A DNA stretch of 64,000 nucleotides from Bacillota bacterium (GCA_023409535.1 JAEYGZ010000046.1:248001-312000); one strand, 5' to 3'; counted from the stretch's first letter, positions 43,216 to 52,028 are shown. Numbers and translations are program-made. Notes: a model not told the origin generated them from the letters alone.

Positions 43216-43321
43216 TTACAAGTTCTCCTCCAGGTTCATATTTTTCCTAAGTTCTTTTTTAACCTATTGTAAACGATAATACGCAAAAAAGATAGTAAAA
43301 CTTCATAGCCGCAAAGCAAAA

Positions 43322-44134
43322 TTATTCCTCTATAAATTTCATAAGTGCATCATTGAATTTATCCCGCTCTTCATAAAACATTGCGTGACCGCTGTTTTCA
43401 AAAGGAATCAGAGTAGCGTTACGAATCATTCTTTTTTGGATTTCACCAAGGACATAGTATACCACCGCATCATGGATACCGTGCATGATTAAGGTTGGAA
43501 CAAAAATCTGTCCCAGATCAGCAAAATTATTATCATCAATCCAATTCTGTTGTACAGCTGCAGTTGACCAGCCGGCTGCCTGTAAGCCTATCTGGAAAAA
43601 CCAGTCCAAAATTCCGGAGCCTATATTCTGAAAGAAAAAGTTGTTTCCGAAGTCCTGCAGCATTTTTGGACGGTCATTCAAGCCGGCTTGTATCATGCTT
43701 TGCACAGCCTCTTTTGTTTGTCCGTAGGGAAAATCCGGGCGCCTGATCAGACTGGGGACAGCTGCGGCACACAGCACCAATTTATCCACGCCATACCCAC
43801 GGTGTCTTGACATATAGCGGCAAGCAATCGCCCCTCCGTTGGAATGCCCTAATAAGGTAATGTTATTCAGCCCCAGAGCATCTACCACTGCCCTGACATC
43901 ATCCGATGCCCTGTCAAAGCCATAGCCTGTCAGCGGTCTGTCGGATTTTCCGAAGCCGCGCTGGTCAATTCCCACGCACCGGTACCCTCTTGGAGCAAGC
44001 TGTGTAAATTGATATTCAAATAAATCGTGGCTTCCCGGCCATCCATGGAGAAAGACAATCGTTTTGTCACCTCTCGGGTTTAAATCCTCCACATAGATAT
44101 TTACATTGGGTTCTACATTCACATAATATCCCAT
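43322..44134 (-). CDS. Alpha/beta hydrolase (haloperoxidase-like)
   Basis: 270-aa soluble alpha/beta-fold hydrolase. The oxyanion region is VFLHGWPGSHDLF. The nucleophile elbow GHSNGG carries the catalytic Ser. The acid is probably in MHGIHDAVV and the His in ENSGHAMFYEE. IDQRGFGKSDRPLTGYGFD is the conserved strand-4 block of the epoxide hydrolase/haloperoxidase branch. No signal peptide. Reads away from the decayed region to its right. Substrate unknown. Confidence 0.85.
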   Translation of the reverse strand: MGYYVNVEPNVNIYVEDLNPRGDKTIVFLHGWPGSHDLFEYQFTQLAPRGYRCVGIDQRGFGKSDRPLTGYGFDRASDDVRAVVDALGLNNITLLGHSNGGAIACRYMSRHRGYGVDKLVLCAAAVPSLIRRPDFPYGQTKEAVQSMIQAGLNDRPKMLQDFGNNFFFQNIGSGILDWFFQIGLQAAGWSTAAVQQNWIDDNNFADLGQIFVPTLIMHGIHDAVVYYVLGEIQKRMIRNATLIPFENSGHAMFYEERDKFNDALMKFIEE

Positions 44135-44202
44135 TTATTTCCTCCAAATAATATTTTTCACTTTATTGTATTCAGTTCACGGTTAACCCGTTCTCCGTAT
44201 TT

Positions 44203-44460
44203 ATGATATGTTTTGGCTGGATGTATGGTACGGCTTGCCGCTTGCCAAAGCGGATATTCAGGGAACGGTTTGAGGATGCAAAGGAGCTGGCAGATTGGCT
44301 GATGATCCGCAGCCTTAGAGATACACTGAACAGCAGGGCGAAATAAGAAACAATAAAAGTATTTGAAAAAGATGATTTCGAAGGGGCAGCCGCATACATT
44401 ATATCAAAGAGCTTAAGGATTCAGAGGACATTCCATGAAAGGGAAGGAAACGCTCATTGA
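44203..44460 (+). pseudogene. Decayed coding remnant with an in-frame stop
   Basis: One + frame reads 47 codons ending RDTLNSRAK-stop (TAA 44344-44346). It then continues in the same frame ETIKVFEKDDFEGAAAYIIS to a stop at 44458-44460, overlapping the start of the next gene. Both parts look protein-like (charged, amphipathic), but neither has an RBS nor a family I can name. The reverse-strand frame here appears to be a shadow. Low confidence. Confidence 0.3.
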
Positions 44461-45118
44461 TGTACCTTATAATGGTCAAGGGATTACAGCTTCACATCCG
44501 TGGTTTGATGTGCAGCAGGCAGCTGTTCCGGATCAGGAAAGGGAAGCCGTATGGAATAGGCTGATCTTGAACGATTTTTATGAGATTTTGCAGCTTTATT
44601 CTTTTCAGCCGGCACCTTTGCCTCCCCCTGCCATAGCCGGTACGATGCCGATGCTTACGATAAAATACGATATAAAACGGAACGATGCTTATTTACTCAG
44701 CATTCTTTATACTGTATTTTACAGTAGCCCGTATTCTGCACATCCCAGCGAACTTGTCTATACCACCAATATTGACAAAGCAAAAAGCCGGAGATTACGG
44801 TTACCGGATTTGGTACAGGTTAGTCCTGCTTTTGTGCAAAACTTTCGTACCTGGAAGATGGTTACCACAGAGACAAATCCTGAGGTCAGAAAAGCGATGG
44901 AGGATTACCTTTCGACCTTAACGGATAACGAGCTATTGATGGCTTTTCAGTCTGCTGATCATATAACGATGAGCAATCCCTGGGGAGCATATAGTTATGT
45001 TACCCCTACCAGCCTCGGTATCAGTCTTCTGGCACCGAACTATCTTGGAGACCATATTGAATATGAGGAACCGCTGAGTCAGCTGACAGGCTTTTTAAAG
45101 AGAGATTCATTTTATTAA
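44435..45118 (+). CDS. RsiV/DUF3298-like protein lacking a signal peptide
   Basis: 227 aa. From about residue 70 the sequence (IKYDIKRNDAYLLSILYTVFY, SAHPSELVYTTNIDKAKSRRLRLPDLV) resembles DUF4163/DUF3298 domains of Firmicute extracellular proteins such as RsiV/PdaC. Its C-terminal block SLGISLLAPNYLGDHIEYEEPL fits the same family. Those proteins normally begin with a signal peptide or membrane anchor. Here the start MKGKETLIDVPYNGQG has none, and no good RBS precedes it, so the gene may be 5'-truncated or non-functional. The decayed stretch upstream supports this. Confidence 0.5.
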   Translation: MKGKETLIDVPYNGQGITASHPWFDVQQAAVPDQEREAVWNRLILNDFYEILQLYSFQPAPLPPPAIAGTMPMLTIKYDIKRNDAYLLSILYTVFYSSPYSAHPSELVYTTNIDKAKSRRLRLPDLVQVSPAFVQNFRTWKMVTTETNPEVRKAMEDYLSTLTDNELLMAFQSADHITMSNPWGAYSYVTPTSLGISLLAPNYLGDHIEYEEPLSQLTGFLKRDSFY

Positions 45119-45155
45119 AAAAAGTGTTTCACGGCAAAACGCGAAACACTTTTTT
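45117..45155. terminator. Bidirectional terminator between the DUF3298-like gene and nrdR
   Basis: AAAAAAAGTGTTTC (45117-45130) pairs with GAAACACTTTTTT (45143-45155). A-run on the left and T-run on the right serve both the + gene and the convergent nrdR. Confidence 0.85.
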
Positions 45156-45166
45156 ATAAATTCAGC

Positions 45167-45619
45167 TTAATTGTCTAATATTTTCTTCAATTCTTCCATG
45201 AAAGTGCTGACATCCTTAAATTCACGATATACGGATGCGAAACGGACATAAGCAACCGGATCGAGATCCTTCAGCTTATCCATTAAGATCTCACCGATGA
45301 CGTGGCTGGGGATCTCTTTGTCTTCACGGTTAAAAATCGTATTTTCAACTTCATCGACCAAGGCTGTAATCTGATCTACCGAGATAGGGCGTTTATGACA
45401 GGAGCGGAATACACCGGCTTCAATCTTGGAACGATCGTAGGGCTCGCGGTTATTATCCTTCTTAATAACGACTAATGGGATGGTCTCCACTTTCTCATAG
45501 GTAGTAAATCGCCTCTGACATTCATCACATTGACGTCTTCTGCGGATGGAATTGTTATCATCGGCGGGTCTTGAATCTATAACTCTCGTATTGTCCTTAC
45601 TACAAAATGGACACTTCAT
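45167..45619 (-). CDS. nrdR: Transcriptional repressor NrdR
   Basis: ATP/dATP-sensing repressor of ribonucleotide reductase genes, 150 aa. The N-terminal zinc ribbon is CPFCSKDNTRVIDSR with CDECQRRF downstream. The ATP-cone starts PLVVIKKDNNREPYDRSKI and includes KRPISVDQI. Length and both domains are standard. The RBS on the minus strand is AGGAGGAAATT. Target genes (nrd) are not in this window. Confidence 0.96.
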   Translation of the reverse strand: MKCPFCSKDNTRVIDSRPADDNNSIRRRRQCDECQRRFTTYEKVETIPLVVIKKDNNREPYDRSKIEAGVFRSCHKRPISVDQITALVDEVENTIFNREDKEIPSHVIGEILMDKLKDLDPVAYVRFASVYREFKDVSTFMEELKKILDN

Positions 45620-45687
45620 AGTAATTTCCTCCTCTTTACGTCGATCACAGGATGCCCCATGGTCGTTCTCCTTAACAATATTGATAT

Positions 45688-45707
45688 CACATCATTTCAT
45701 GATGTGT
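45688..45707 (-). promoter_or_regulatory. Palindrome in the nrdR leader
   Basis: CACATCAT and ATGATGTG in inverted orientation within 20 bases, about 70 bases before nrdR and downstream of its -10. It does not match the NrdR box consensus, so autoregulation by this site is not claimed. Confidence 0.35.
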
Positions 45708-45735
45708 CCTTTTAACATTTCTATCATTCATATTG

Positions 45736-45764
45736 ATTATATTGAAGATTTGACTAACGGTCAA
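45736..45764 (-). promoter_or_regulatory. Putative nrdR promoter
   Basis: Read on the minus strand: TTGACC (45764-45759), 17-base spacer, TATAAT (45741-45736). Close to consensus. Confidence 0.65.
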
Positions 45765-45874
45765 GGAATTTATTGCATATTTATTTAAATTATGCACAAA
45801 TCTTGTATTATTACTTAAAAATTTACGTTTTTCTGAACAAGATGAAATAATGTCTGAAATACAGCCCATCCCGG

Positions 45875-46132
45875 TTATACAATTTTTACCAGACACTTCT
45901 CCAAATCCACATCAACCAAGATGATATCAATACCGATCTGTTTGATACAGCTTCGGCTAATGACGTATTCATGCTCCCGGCCAAAGATTCCCCAGACCTT
46001 GCAGGGACCGGGAACGATGATATGGGTCAGCTGACCGGTACAGATATCGAATTCAACATCGCAGACAAACCCCAACCGCACGCAGTCCCTGCAATTAATG
46101 ACTTCCTTCTCCCGAAGTTCACAAATGCGCAT
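45875..46132 (-). CDS. ymxH: YlmC/YmxH family sporulation protein (PRC-barrel)
   Basis: Small 85-aa PRC-barrel protein of the YlmC/YmxH family, found in spore-forming Firmicutes. Sequence features: MRICELREKEVINC at the start, RLGFVCDVEFDICTGQLTHIIVPG, then IFGREHEYVISRSCIKQIG and a terminal DIILVDVD. The start at 46132 is used because GGGTGA lies just upstream on the minus strand; a longer frame starts 12 bases earlier. It is divergent from the membrane protein gene. Molecular role unknown. Confidence 0.8.
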   Translation of the reverse strand: MRICELREKEVINCRDCVRLGFVCDVEFDICTGQLTHIIVPGPCKVWGIFGREHEYVISRSCIKQIGIDIILVDVDLEKCLVKIV

Positions 46133-46298
46133 AATATCACCCATATATTTTCTTGGTTTATTATATGCATAAAAGCTGGGAAAGTCGCTAAGAAGTTGGA
46201 ATTAGATGACAGGAGATGAATAATATGGTATGATACAGATATTGGACAGAGAATGATCTTTGCTTTTTATAGTTTATCTAATTAAGGAGGGTTCAAAA

Positions 46299-47006
46299 AT
46301 GTTGGAGTTTTTTGCGAATTTTTTGCATAATGATATCGTTACAAACTGGATTGCGCCGATTATCGGAACAATCATAGCAGTGCTTGCAGTCAGGCTGTTA
46401 ATAGAACGATACAAAGGCAAATCCGTCATAAGCATCATCAAGCTTGCGAATAACCGATTTATTGATGCGGTCCGTCCGTTCTTCATCCAGGAGATCGAAA
46501 TCAATATGAAAATCATCAATAATATCCGTAATGCAATTAAACGGGAGTACTGTGCCGACGATAACATGCTTTATACCGTTGAGCAGTTGGAGGAGCAGAT
46601 CATCCTGGATATCTCTGAGACGAAATATCTGACAGAAGAAAGAAAAACGGAATTAATACATAATGTATATAATAAATTTGATGATTTAAAAAAAGAGCTG
46701 CCGATCTTTAATGAGGAAGAGGAGGAACAGCAGACCCAGCTGATCCGTTTTATGATCAATCGATTAAGGAGAAATAATTTCCGTCTTGCGATTTTATTTA
46801 TTCTGGTTGTCATGATGTCCATCGTTCTTCTGCTGAATTATTTTTACACCCTGGATTTCAGTAATCTCTACTGGCTGATTATCATCCTGCCGTTAATCAT
46901 GTTCATCGCCGAGATGATTGCGGATAATCTGGCGCAGAGCAAAAGCAGCTTTTTAAATAGGTATAGCACTTCGGAGTATCAGGAAACAAAGAGTGAATTA
47001 AGATAA
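46299..47006 (+). CDS. Unknown three-helix membrane protein
   Basis: 235 aa, not recognised. One N-terminal helix (WIAPIIGTIIAVLAVRLLI, about residues 16-35) is followed by a long charged, probably helical cytoplasmic domain (about residues 40-160, with IEINMKIINNIRNAIKR and an EEEEEQQTQ acidic patch). Two helices then form a C-terminal hairpin (LAILFILVVMMSIVLLLNYF and LYWLIIILPLIMFIAEMIA). The ATG at 46299 follows AAGGAGG (46284-46290). Monocistronic: divergent from ymxH and followed by a strong hairpin. Confidence 0.75.
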   Translation: MLEFFANFLHNDIVTNWIAPIIGTIIAVLAVRLLIERYKGKSVISIIKLANNRFIDAVRPFFIQEIEINMKIINNIRNAIKREYCADDNMLYTVEQLEEQIILDISETKYLTEERKTELIHNVYNKFDDLKKELPIFNEEEEEQQTQLIRFMINRLRRNNFRLAILFILVVMMSIVLLLNYFYTLDFSNLYWLIIILPLIMFIAEMIADNLAQSKSSFLNRYSTSEYQETKSELR

Positions 47007-47020
47007 TCCACCAATGACAT

Positions 47021-47084
47021 ACAAAAGGATTTCCATTCTCTTCCCATGGAGAATTCTCTGCTTGCCAGATGGAAATCCTTTTGT
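47021..47084 (+). terminator. Large nested hairpin after the membrane protein gene
   Basis: 16-bp perfect outer arms ACAAAAGGATTTCCAT (47021-47036) / ATGGAAATCCTTTTGT (47069-47084) enclose a smaller ATTCTC / GAGAAT hairpin. The outer right arm contains TTTT. Likely a transcription stop, possibly working in both directions. Confidence 0.7.
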
Positions 47085-47142
47085 TATACTACTTAAAAGC
47101 AAATGATTCCTTCATTGTGGAGAGACAATGAAAGGAGTAACT

Positions 47143-48675
47143 ATGTTCAGCAAAGCCTATAGCGCAGCCGTCCATGGAATTGATGCCGTTATCATCTCTG
47201 TGGAAGCCGATGTCAGCGACGGTCTTCCGATCTTTGACATGGTAGGATATCTTGCCTCCGAGGTAAAGGAAGCACGGGAAAGAGTGCGGATTGCATTAAA
47301 GAATGCCGGATACCGCCTTCCTGCCAAGCGCATCACAGTCAATTTATCACCGGCGGACATTCGCAAGGAGGGCACTGCCTTTGACCTGCCCGTAGCGATT
47401 GCCATTCTTACGGCCTTTGGCCATCTGCCCGAAGCGTATCTTAAGGATACCATTATTATCGGGGAACTCAGCCTGAACGGAATTGTAAATAAAGTAAACG
47501 GAGTTCTGCCCATTGTCTATGAAGCCAGGGAGCAGGGCTTTACAAAGTGCATTGTTCCCCGGGAAAATGCCGGAGAAGGAGCTGTGGTCGGCGGCATCCA
47601 AACCTTCGGTGTCGGGAGCTTGACAGAGGCAGTGGAATTACTGATGGGTGATCGTACCTCCCAGGCAGAAGCCGTAGATCTTGAAAAGCTGTTTCGCGAT
47701 GACAATCAGGAGAATGGTATCGACTTTGCCGAGGTTGCCGGACAGCATGCAGCCAAACGGGCGATTGAGATCGCAGTCTCCGGAATGCATAATATTCTGA
47801 TGATCGGACCGCCCGGTTCCGGTAAGACCATGCTTGCCAAGCGTATTCCGACCATCATGCCTGAGCTTTCCTTTGAGGAAAGCATGGAGATTTCTAAAAT
47901 CTATAGTATTGCCGGACTGATGAATCAGCAGGCACTGATCGTCAGACGGCCCTTTCGAAGTCCGCATCATACGATTACAACCACAGCCTTAATCGGAGGA
48001 GGTCGTATCCCCAAGCCCGGTGAGATCAGTCTGGCTCATCACGGCGTCCTGTTTCTGGACGAATTACCCGAATTTCAAAAGAATACCATAGAAGTACTGC
48101 GCCAGCCGCTGGAGGAGAAGTCAGTCACCATTGCAAGACTCAATGCTTCCTATAAATATCCTGCAGGTTTTATGCTGGTAGCCGCCATGAACCCTTGTTC
48201 CTGCGGCTATTACCCGGACCGCAACCGGTGTGATTGCAGGACGGATCAGGTGAAGCGTTATCTTGGCCGTATCTCGCAGCCGCTCTTAGACCGTTTTGAT
48301 ATCTGCATTGAAGCCCTGCAAATGAATTATAAAGAGCTTCAGGTTCAGGAAAATCAGGAATCCTCCCGGAACATCCGCATGCGTGTGGCTGTGGCCAGGA
48401 GGATGCAGATGGACAGATACCGCGGTCAGAATATCTACTTTAATTCACAGCTGACTCCCAAGATGATTAAAAAATATTGCAGGCTTGATGCAGGAGAGCA
48501 ATCCTTATTGGAGGAAGCCTTCCTCAAAATGAATCTGAGTGCCAGGGCTTATCACAGAATTTTAAAGGTTGCCAGGACCATTGCCGATCTGGAGCACAGT
48601 GAGCGTATCACCACAAGGCATATCAGTGAGGCAATCTGTTATCGGAGTACCGATCAGAAATATTGGAATGAATAG
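47143..48675 (+). CDS. comM: ComM/YifB family Mg-chelatase-like AAA+ ATPase
   Basis: 510-aa AAA+ protein; ComM is a branch-migration helicase that aids natural transformation. The N-terminal Lon-like (ChlI) domain starts MFSKAYSAAVHGIDA and includes DLPVAIAIL. Walker A is GPPGSGKTMLA near residue 220, Walker B is VLFLDELPEF, then RFDICIEA and the Cys-rich NPCSCGYYPDRNRCDC loop typical of YifB/ComM. The ATG at 47143 gives the family start and has AAGGAG upstream; a second ATG at 47128 also has a Shine-Dalgarno. Followed by dprA, another transformation gene. Confidence 0.93.
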   Translation: MFSKAYSAAVHGIDAVIISVEADVSDGLPIFDMVGYLASEVKEARERVRIALKNAGYRLPAKRITVNLSPADIRKEGTAFDLPVAIAILTAFGHLPEAYLKDTIIIGELSLNGIVNKVNGVLPIVYEAREQGFTKCIVPRENAGEGAVVGGIQTFGVGSLTEAVELLMGDRTSQAEAVDLEKLFRDDNQENGIDFAEVAGQHAAKRAIEIAVSGMHNILMIGPPGSGKTMLAKRIPTIMPELSFEESMEISKIYSIAGLMNQQALIVRRPFRSPHHTITTTALIGGGRIPKPGEISLAHHGVLFLDELPEFQKNTIEVLRQPLEEKSVTIARLNASYKYPAGFMLVAAMNPCSCGYYPDRNRCDCRTDQVKRYLGRISQPLLDRFDICIEALQMNYKELQVQENQESSRNIRMRVAVARRMQMDRYRGQNIYFNSQLTPKMIKKYCRLDAGEQSLLEEAFLKMNLSARAYHRILKVARTIADLEHSERITTRHISEAICYRSTDQKYWNE

Positions 48676-48721
48676 AGAGCAGTGCTGGAGCCCAAATGGG
48701 TACGGCGGAACGGAGACTATA

Positions 48722-49822
48722 ATGTTACAGGAAGAATACAGATACTGGCTGGCGAATCTCCCCAACATCGGGGTGAGAAAGATTGATCAGCTGTTGCATA
48801 TTTTTGGGTCGGCCTGGGAAGTATATCATGCTCCGGGGAGAATGCTGTGCGCCTTAAAAAAGGACGGTGCATTAAAGCAATTCTCAGAGCAGGACGTAGA
48901 GACAATTGCGGCTGGCCGTAATGCAGAAAAAGTTCAGATGGAATATGCTAAACTGCAAAAGGACAGCATATATTTTGTCTCAAGAGAGGAGGAGGAGTAC
49001 CCGGGGAAGCTGCTTCCTATTTTTGATGCACCGTATGCGCTTTATTATAAAGGAAGGCTTCCGGGCAGCCAGGAGAAGCTGCTGGCCGTTGTAGGCGCCA
49101 GAGAATGCTCCCCTTACGGTATAGAGACGGCGAAATATCTGGCCGCAGCCATTGCAAAAGCAGGAATTGGCGTAGTCAGCGGACTGGCCCGGGGAATTGA
49201 TTCCTGCGCTCATACAGGAGCAGTAAGTGCCGGTGGAATTACCTATGCAGTGCTGGGCTGCGGTATTGATATTTGTTATCCGAGAGAGAACATAAATCTG
49301 TATATGGAGCTGCAGCAGGAGGGCGGCATTATCAGTGAATATCCGCCGGGGACTGCTCCGGTCGCCGGTAATTTTCCTATGCGTAACCGGATTATCAGCG
49401 GACTAAGTGACGGCATATTGATAATAGAAGCAAAAGAAAAAAGCGGCTCTCTGATTACTATTGATTACGGCCTTGATCAGGGGAAGGAGATTTATGCCTT
49501 GCCGGGCAGAGCTACCGACCGATTAAGTGCGGGCTGTAATAATCTGATTAAAATGGGGGCAAAATTAGTTACAACGCCTAAGGATATTCTGGAGGATTTT
49601 TTACCAAATTATGAACAAACTATGGACGAATTGAAAAAAAATAATAAACTTCTTGAAACAGCTGGGAAAATAGTGTATGCTTCTCTTTGTTTGGAACCCA
49701 AGCATATTGAAGAGATTGCCGCAAGTACGGGGCTTGGGATTGACAGTTTGATGGAGCAGCTGTTATTACTGGAGCTGCAGGGCTTGATTAAGCAGCCGAT
49801 GAAGAATTACTATTGCACGTGA
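48722..49822 (+). CDS. dprA: DNA processing protein DprA (Smf)
   Basis: 366-aa RecA-loader that protects incoming single-stranded DNA during transformation. An N-terminal HhH/SAM-like region (YWLANLPNIGVRKIDQLLHIFG) precedes the Rossmann fold with VGARECSPYG, VSGLARGIDSCAH, LGCGIDICYPREN, FPMRNRIISGLSDG and GSLITIDYGLDQG. A C-terminal winged-helix segment (KHIEEIAASTGLGIDSL) is present. The ATG at 48722 follows GGAG (48712-48715). Element B starts directly after its stop codon. Confidence 0.95.
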   Translation: MLQEEYRYWLANLPNIGVRKIDQLLHIFGSAWEVYHAPGRMLCALKKDGALKQFSEQDVETIAAGRNAEKVQMEYAKLQKDSIYFVSREEEEYPGKLLPIFDAPYALYYKGRLPGSQEKLLAVVGARECSPYGIETAKYLAAAIAKAGIGVVSGLARGIDSCAHTGAVSAGGITYAVLGCGIDICYPRENINLYMELQQEGGIISEYPPGTAPVAGNFPMRNRIISGLSDGILIIEAKEKSGSLITIDYGLDQGKEIYALPGRATDRLSAGCNNLIKMGAKLVTTPKDILEDFLPNYEQTMDELKKNNKLLETAGKIVYASLCLEPKHIEEIAASTGLGIDSLMEQLLLLELQGLIKQPMKNYYCT

Positions 49823-49823
49823 A

Positions 49824-49892
49824 GCAGATTAAGTCCATGAAGCAGCTTTTATGGATAAGTGCAACTGTGAACAGTGTATCTGCGGTTACACC
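49824..49892 (+). ncRNA. Structured RNA element B in the dprA-topA gap
   Basis: Same plan as element A at 35835. P1 is GCAGAT (49824-49829) / ATCTGC (49878-49883), perfect. P2 is TCCAT (49834-49838) / ATGGA (49851-49855) with a short loop. P3 is ACTG / CAGT with loop TGAA (49864-49875). A GGTTACACC hairpin (49884-49892) adjoins P1. The core from ATGGATAAGTGCA onward is nearly identical to element A, apart from paired changes and one single-base gap. A further GGAGG / CCTCC hairpin follows. Family not recognised. Confidence 0.5.
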
Positions 49893-49970
49893 TGGAGGCG
49901 CAGCCTCCAAGTTCCTGATCTGCCTAACATAGCAAATTATCTAGATGTAAGAAATGAGGGAAAGACTAGT

Positions 49971-52028
49971 ATGCCAAGATATCTTGTTATCGTGGAATCA
50001 CCGGCCAAGGCAAAAACGATTAAAAAATTTCTAGGAACGAATTATGAGGTTCTTGCATCGAACGGACATGTGAGAGATTTGCCAAAGAGTCAATTGGGTA
50101 TCGATACAGAGCACGATTTTGAGCCAAAGTATATAACCATACGCGGAAAGGGAGATTTACTTGCGAAGCTTCGTAAGGAAGTAAAAAAGGCGGATAAGGT
50201 CTATCTGGCAACTGACCCTGACCGGGAGGGAGAGGCGATTTCCTGGCACTTATCCCAGACCTTGAAGCTGGAGGAAAAGGATTCCAGCAGAATAACCTTT
50301 AATGAGATAACAAAAAATGCCGTTAAGAATTCAATAAAGCAGGCCAGGGACATTGATATGGACCTGGTAAATGCACAGCAGGCCAGAAGAATGCTGGACC
50401 GTATGGTTGGGTATCGCATCAGTCCGTTATTATGGGAGAAGATAAAACGAGGTCTGAGCGCCGGCAGAGTGCAGTCCGTTGCCCTTCGTATTATCTGTGA
50501 CAGAGAAGATGAGATTAATGCCTTTGTTCCGGAGGAATACTGGAATTTGGAAGCGGAATTTGAGATGAAGGGTAAGAAAAAGCCCCTTGTTGCAAAGCTC
50601 AGTGCCTCCAAGAAGGGTATTCACAGTGAAGCTGAAATGAATGAAATTATCAGGCAGCTGAACAATGCCGAGTTTAATATTAATGAAATCAAGAAGAGTG
50701 AGCGGATTCGTAAATCACCGCTGCCCTTTACCACAAGTACGCTCCAGCAGGAGGCTGCAAAGGTTTTGAATTACTCAACCCAGAAGACCATGCAGCTGGC
50801 ACAGCAGCTCTATGAAGGTGTTGATCTAAAGAATCATGGTACGGTTGGTTTGATTACCTATCTTAGAACTGATTCCGTCCGTATCAGTGACGAAGCAGAT
50901 CTAGCGGCAAAGCAATTCATACGGGATAAATTCGGTGATGACTTTGTGGCGGTGGAAGAGAATCTGGGTAAATCGGGTAAGAAGATTCAAGATGCCCATG
51001 AGGCCATACGCCCGACTTATGTGGAATTCACACCGGAGGAAATCAAAGCATCGTTAAGCAGAGATCAATACCGCCTCTACCAGTTGATCTGGAGACGTTT
51101 TCTTGCCAGCAGGATGCAGGCGGCGAGATACGAGACTACGGCGATTCGTATTGACGGAAATGATTTAAGGTTTACAACTGCGAATTCAAGACTGATCTTC
51201 GAAGGCTTTATGAGCGTATACACGCCGGAGGAGGAAGAGGAAGAAACGGGAGCATCTTTAGACACCTTATCGGAGGGAGATAAGCTCACTTTAATTAATT
51301 TAAATCCCAGTCAGCATTTTACCCAGCCTCCTGCTCATTATACCGAGGCTTCCCTGGTAAAGACCCTGGAGGAGCTGGGCATCGGAAGACCCAGTACCTA
51401 TTCCCCTACAATTACCACAATCATCGTCAGACGCTATATTGCAAAGGAAAATAAGAACCTGTATGTGACTGAGCTTGGCGAAGCGGTAAACAGTATTATG
51501 AAGGCGGCTTTTTCCAGTATTGTGGATGTGAATTTTACTGCCAATATGGAGACCCTGCTTGACTGTGTCGAGGATGGAACCGTGAATTTTAAGACCATCA
51601 TCAGCAACTTCTATCCGGATCTGGAAGAAGCGGTGAAGAATGCCCACTCGGAGCTGGACAAAATAAAAATCGAAGATGAAGTATCGGATGAGATCTGTGA
51701 AGAATGCGGCAGGAACATGGTGATCAAGTACGGCCCTCATGGCAAGTTCCTGGCCTGCCCCGGTTTCCCCGACTGTAAAAATACAAAGCCGTATCTGGAG
51801 AAGATCGGCGTAGCCTGCCCGGTTTGCGGCGGTGACATCGTTGTACGCAAGACGAAAAAGGGCAGAAAGTATTACGGCTGCATCAATAATCCGGAGTGTG
51901 ATTTCATGACCTGGCAGAAGCCCTCTGCCACACGCTGCAAGGAATGCGGAGGCGTATTACTGGAAAAAGGCAATAAGCTGGTGTGCGGTAATGATAAATG
52001 CGGATATATAGAAGCAATTGCCAAATAA
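49971..52028 (+). CDS. topA: DNA topoisomerase I
   Basis: Type IA topoisomerase relaxing negative supercoils, 685 aa. The TOPRIM domain starts YLVIVESPAKAKTIKKFLG and includes ATDPDREGEAISWHL. The catalytic tyrosine is in LITYLRTDSVRIS. Three C-terminal zinc ribbons with four Cys each begin at CEECGRNM, CPVCGGDI and CKECGGVL. The ATG at 49971 is preceded by GAGGG (49956-49960). An open frame runs 40 codons further upstream through element B, but those codons (Cys-rich MDKCNCEQC) are not part of known TopA. Confidence 0.96.
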   Translation: MPRYLVIVESPAKAKTIKKFLGTNYEVLASNGHVRDLPKSQLGIDTEHDFEPKYITIRGKGDLLAKLRKEVKKADKVYLATDPDREGEAISWHLSQTLKLEEKDSSRITFNEITKNAVKNSIKQARDIDMDLVNAQQARRMLDRMVGYRISPLLWEKIKRGLSAGRVQSVALRIICDREDEINAFVPEEYWNLEAEFEMKGKKKPLVAKLSASKKGIHSEAEMNEIIRQLNNAEFNINEIKKSERIRKSPLPFTTSTLQQEAAKVLNYSTQKTMQLAQQLYEGVDLKNHGTVGLITYLRTDSVRISDEADLAAKQFIRDKFGDDFVAVEENLGKSGKKIQDAHEAIRPTYVEFTPEEIKASLSRDQYRLYQLIWRRFLASRMQAARYETTAIRIDGNDLRFTTANSRLIFEGFMSVYTPEEEEEETGASLDTLSEGDKLTLINLNPSQHFTQPPAHYTEASLVKTLEELGIGRPSTYSPTITTIIVRRYIAKENKNLYVTELGEAVNSIMKAAFSSIVDVNFTANMETLLDCVEDGTVNFKTIISNFYPDLEEAVKNAHSELDKIKIEDEVSDEICEECGRNMVIKYGPHGKFLACPGFPDCKNTKPYLEKIGVACPVCGGDIVVRKTKKGRKYYGCINNPECDFMTWQKPSATRCKECGGVLLEKGNKLVCGNDKCGYIEAIAK

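Noticed and set aside
44172..44399. Reverse-strand 75-codon ORF (Ser/Phe-rich) in the decay zone
   Set aside because: Composition typical of an antisense shadow; the + frame there looks more protein-like.
45688..45707. NrdR box upstream of nrdR
   Set aside because: The palindrome does not fit the NrdR consensus, and there is no paired second box.
49851..49970. N-terminal 40-codon extension of TopA (MDKCNCEQC...)
   Set aside because: No RBS before 49851, not part of the TopA family, and the stretch coincides with repeated RNA-like element B. The ATG at 49971 gives the normal start.
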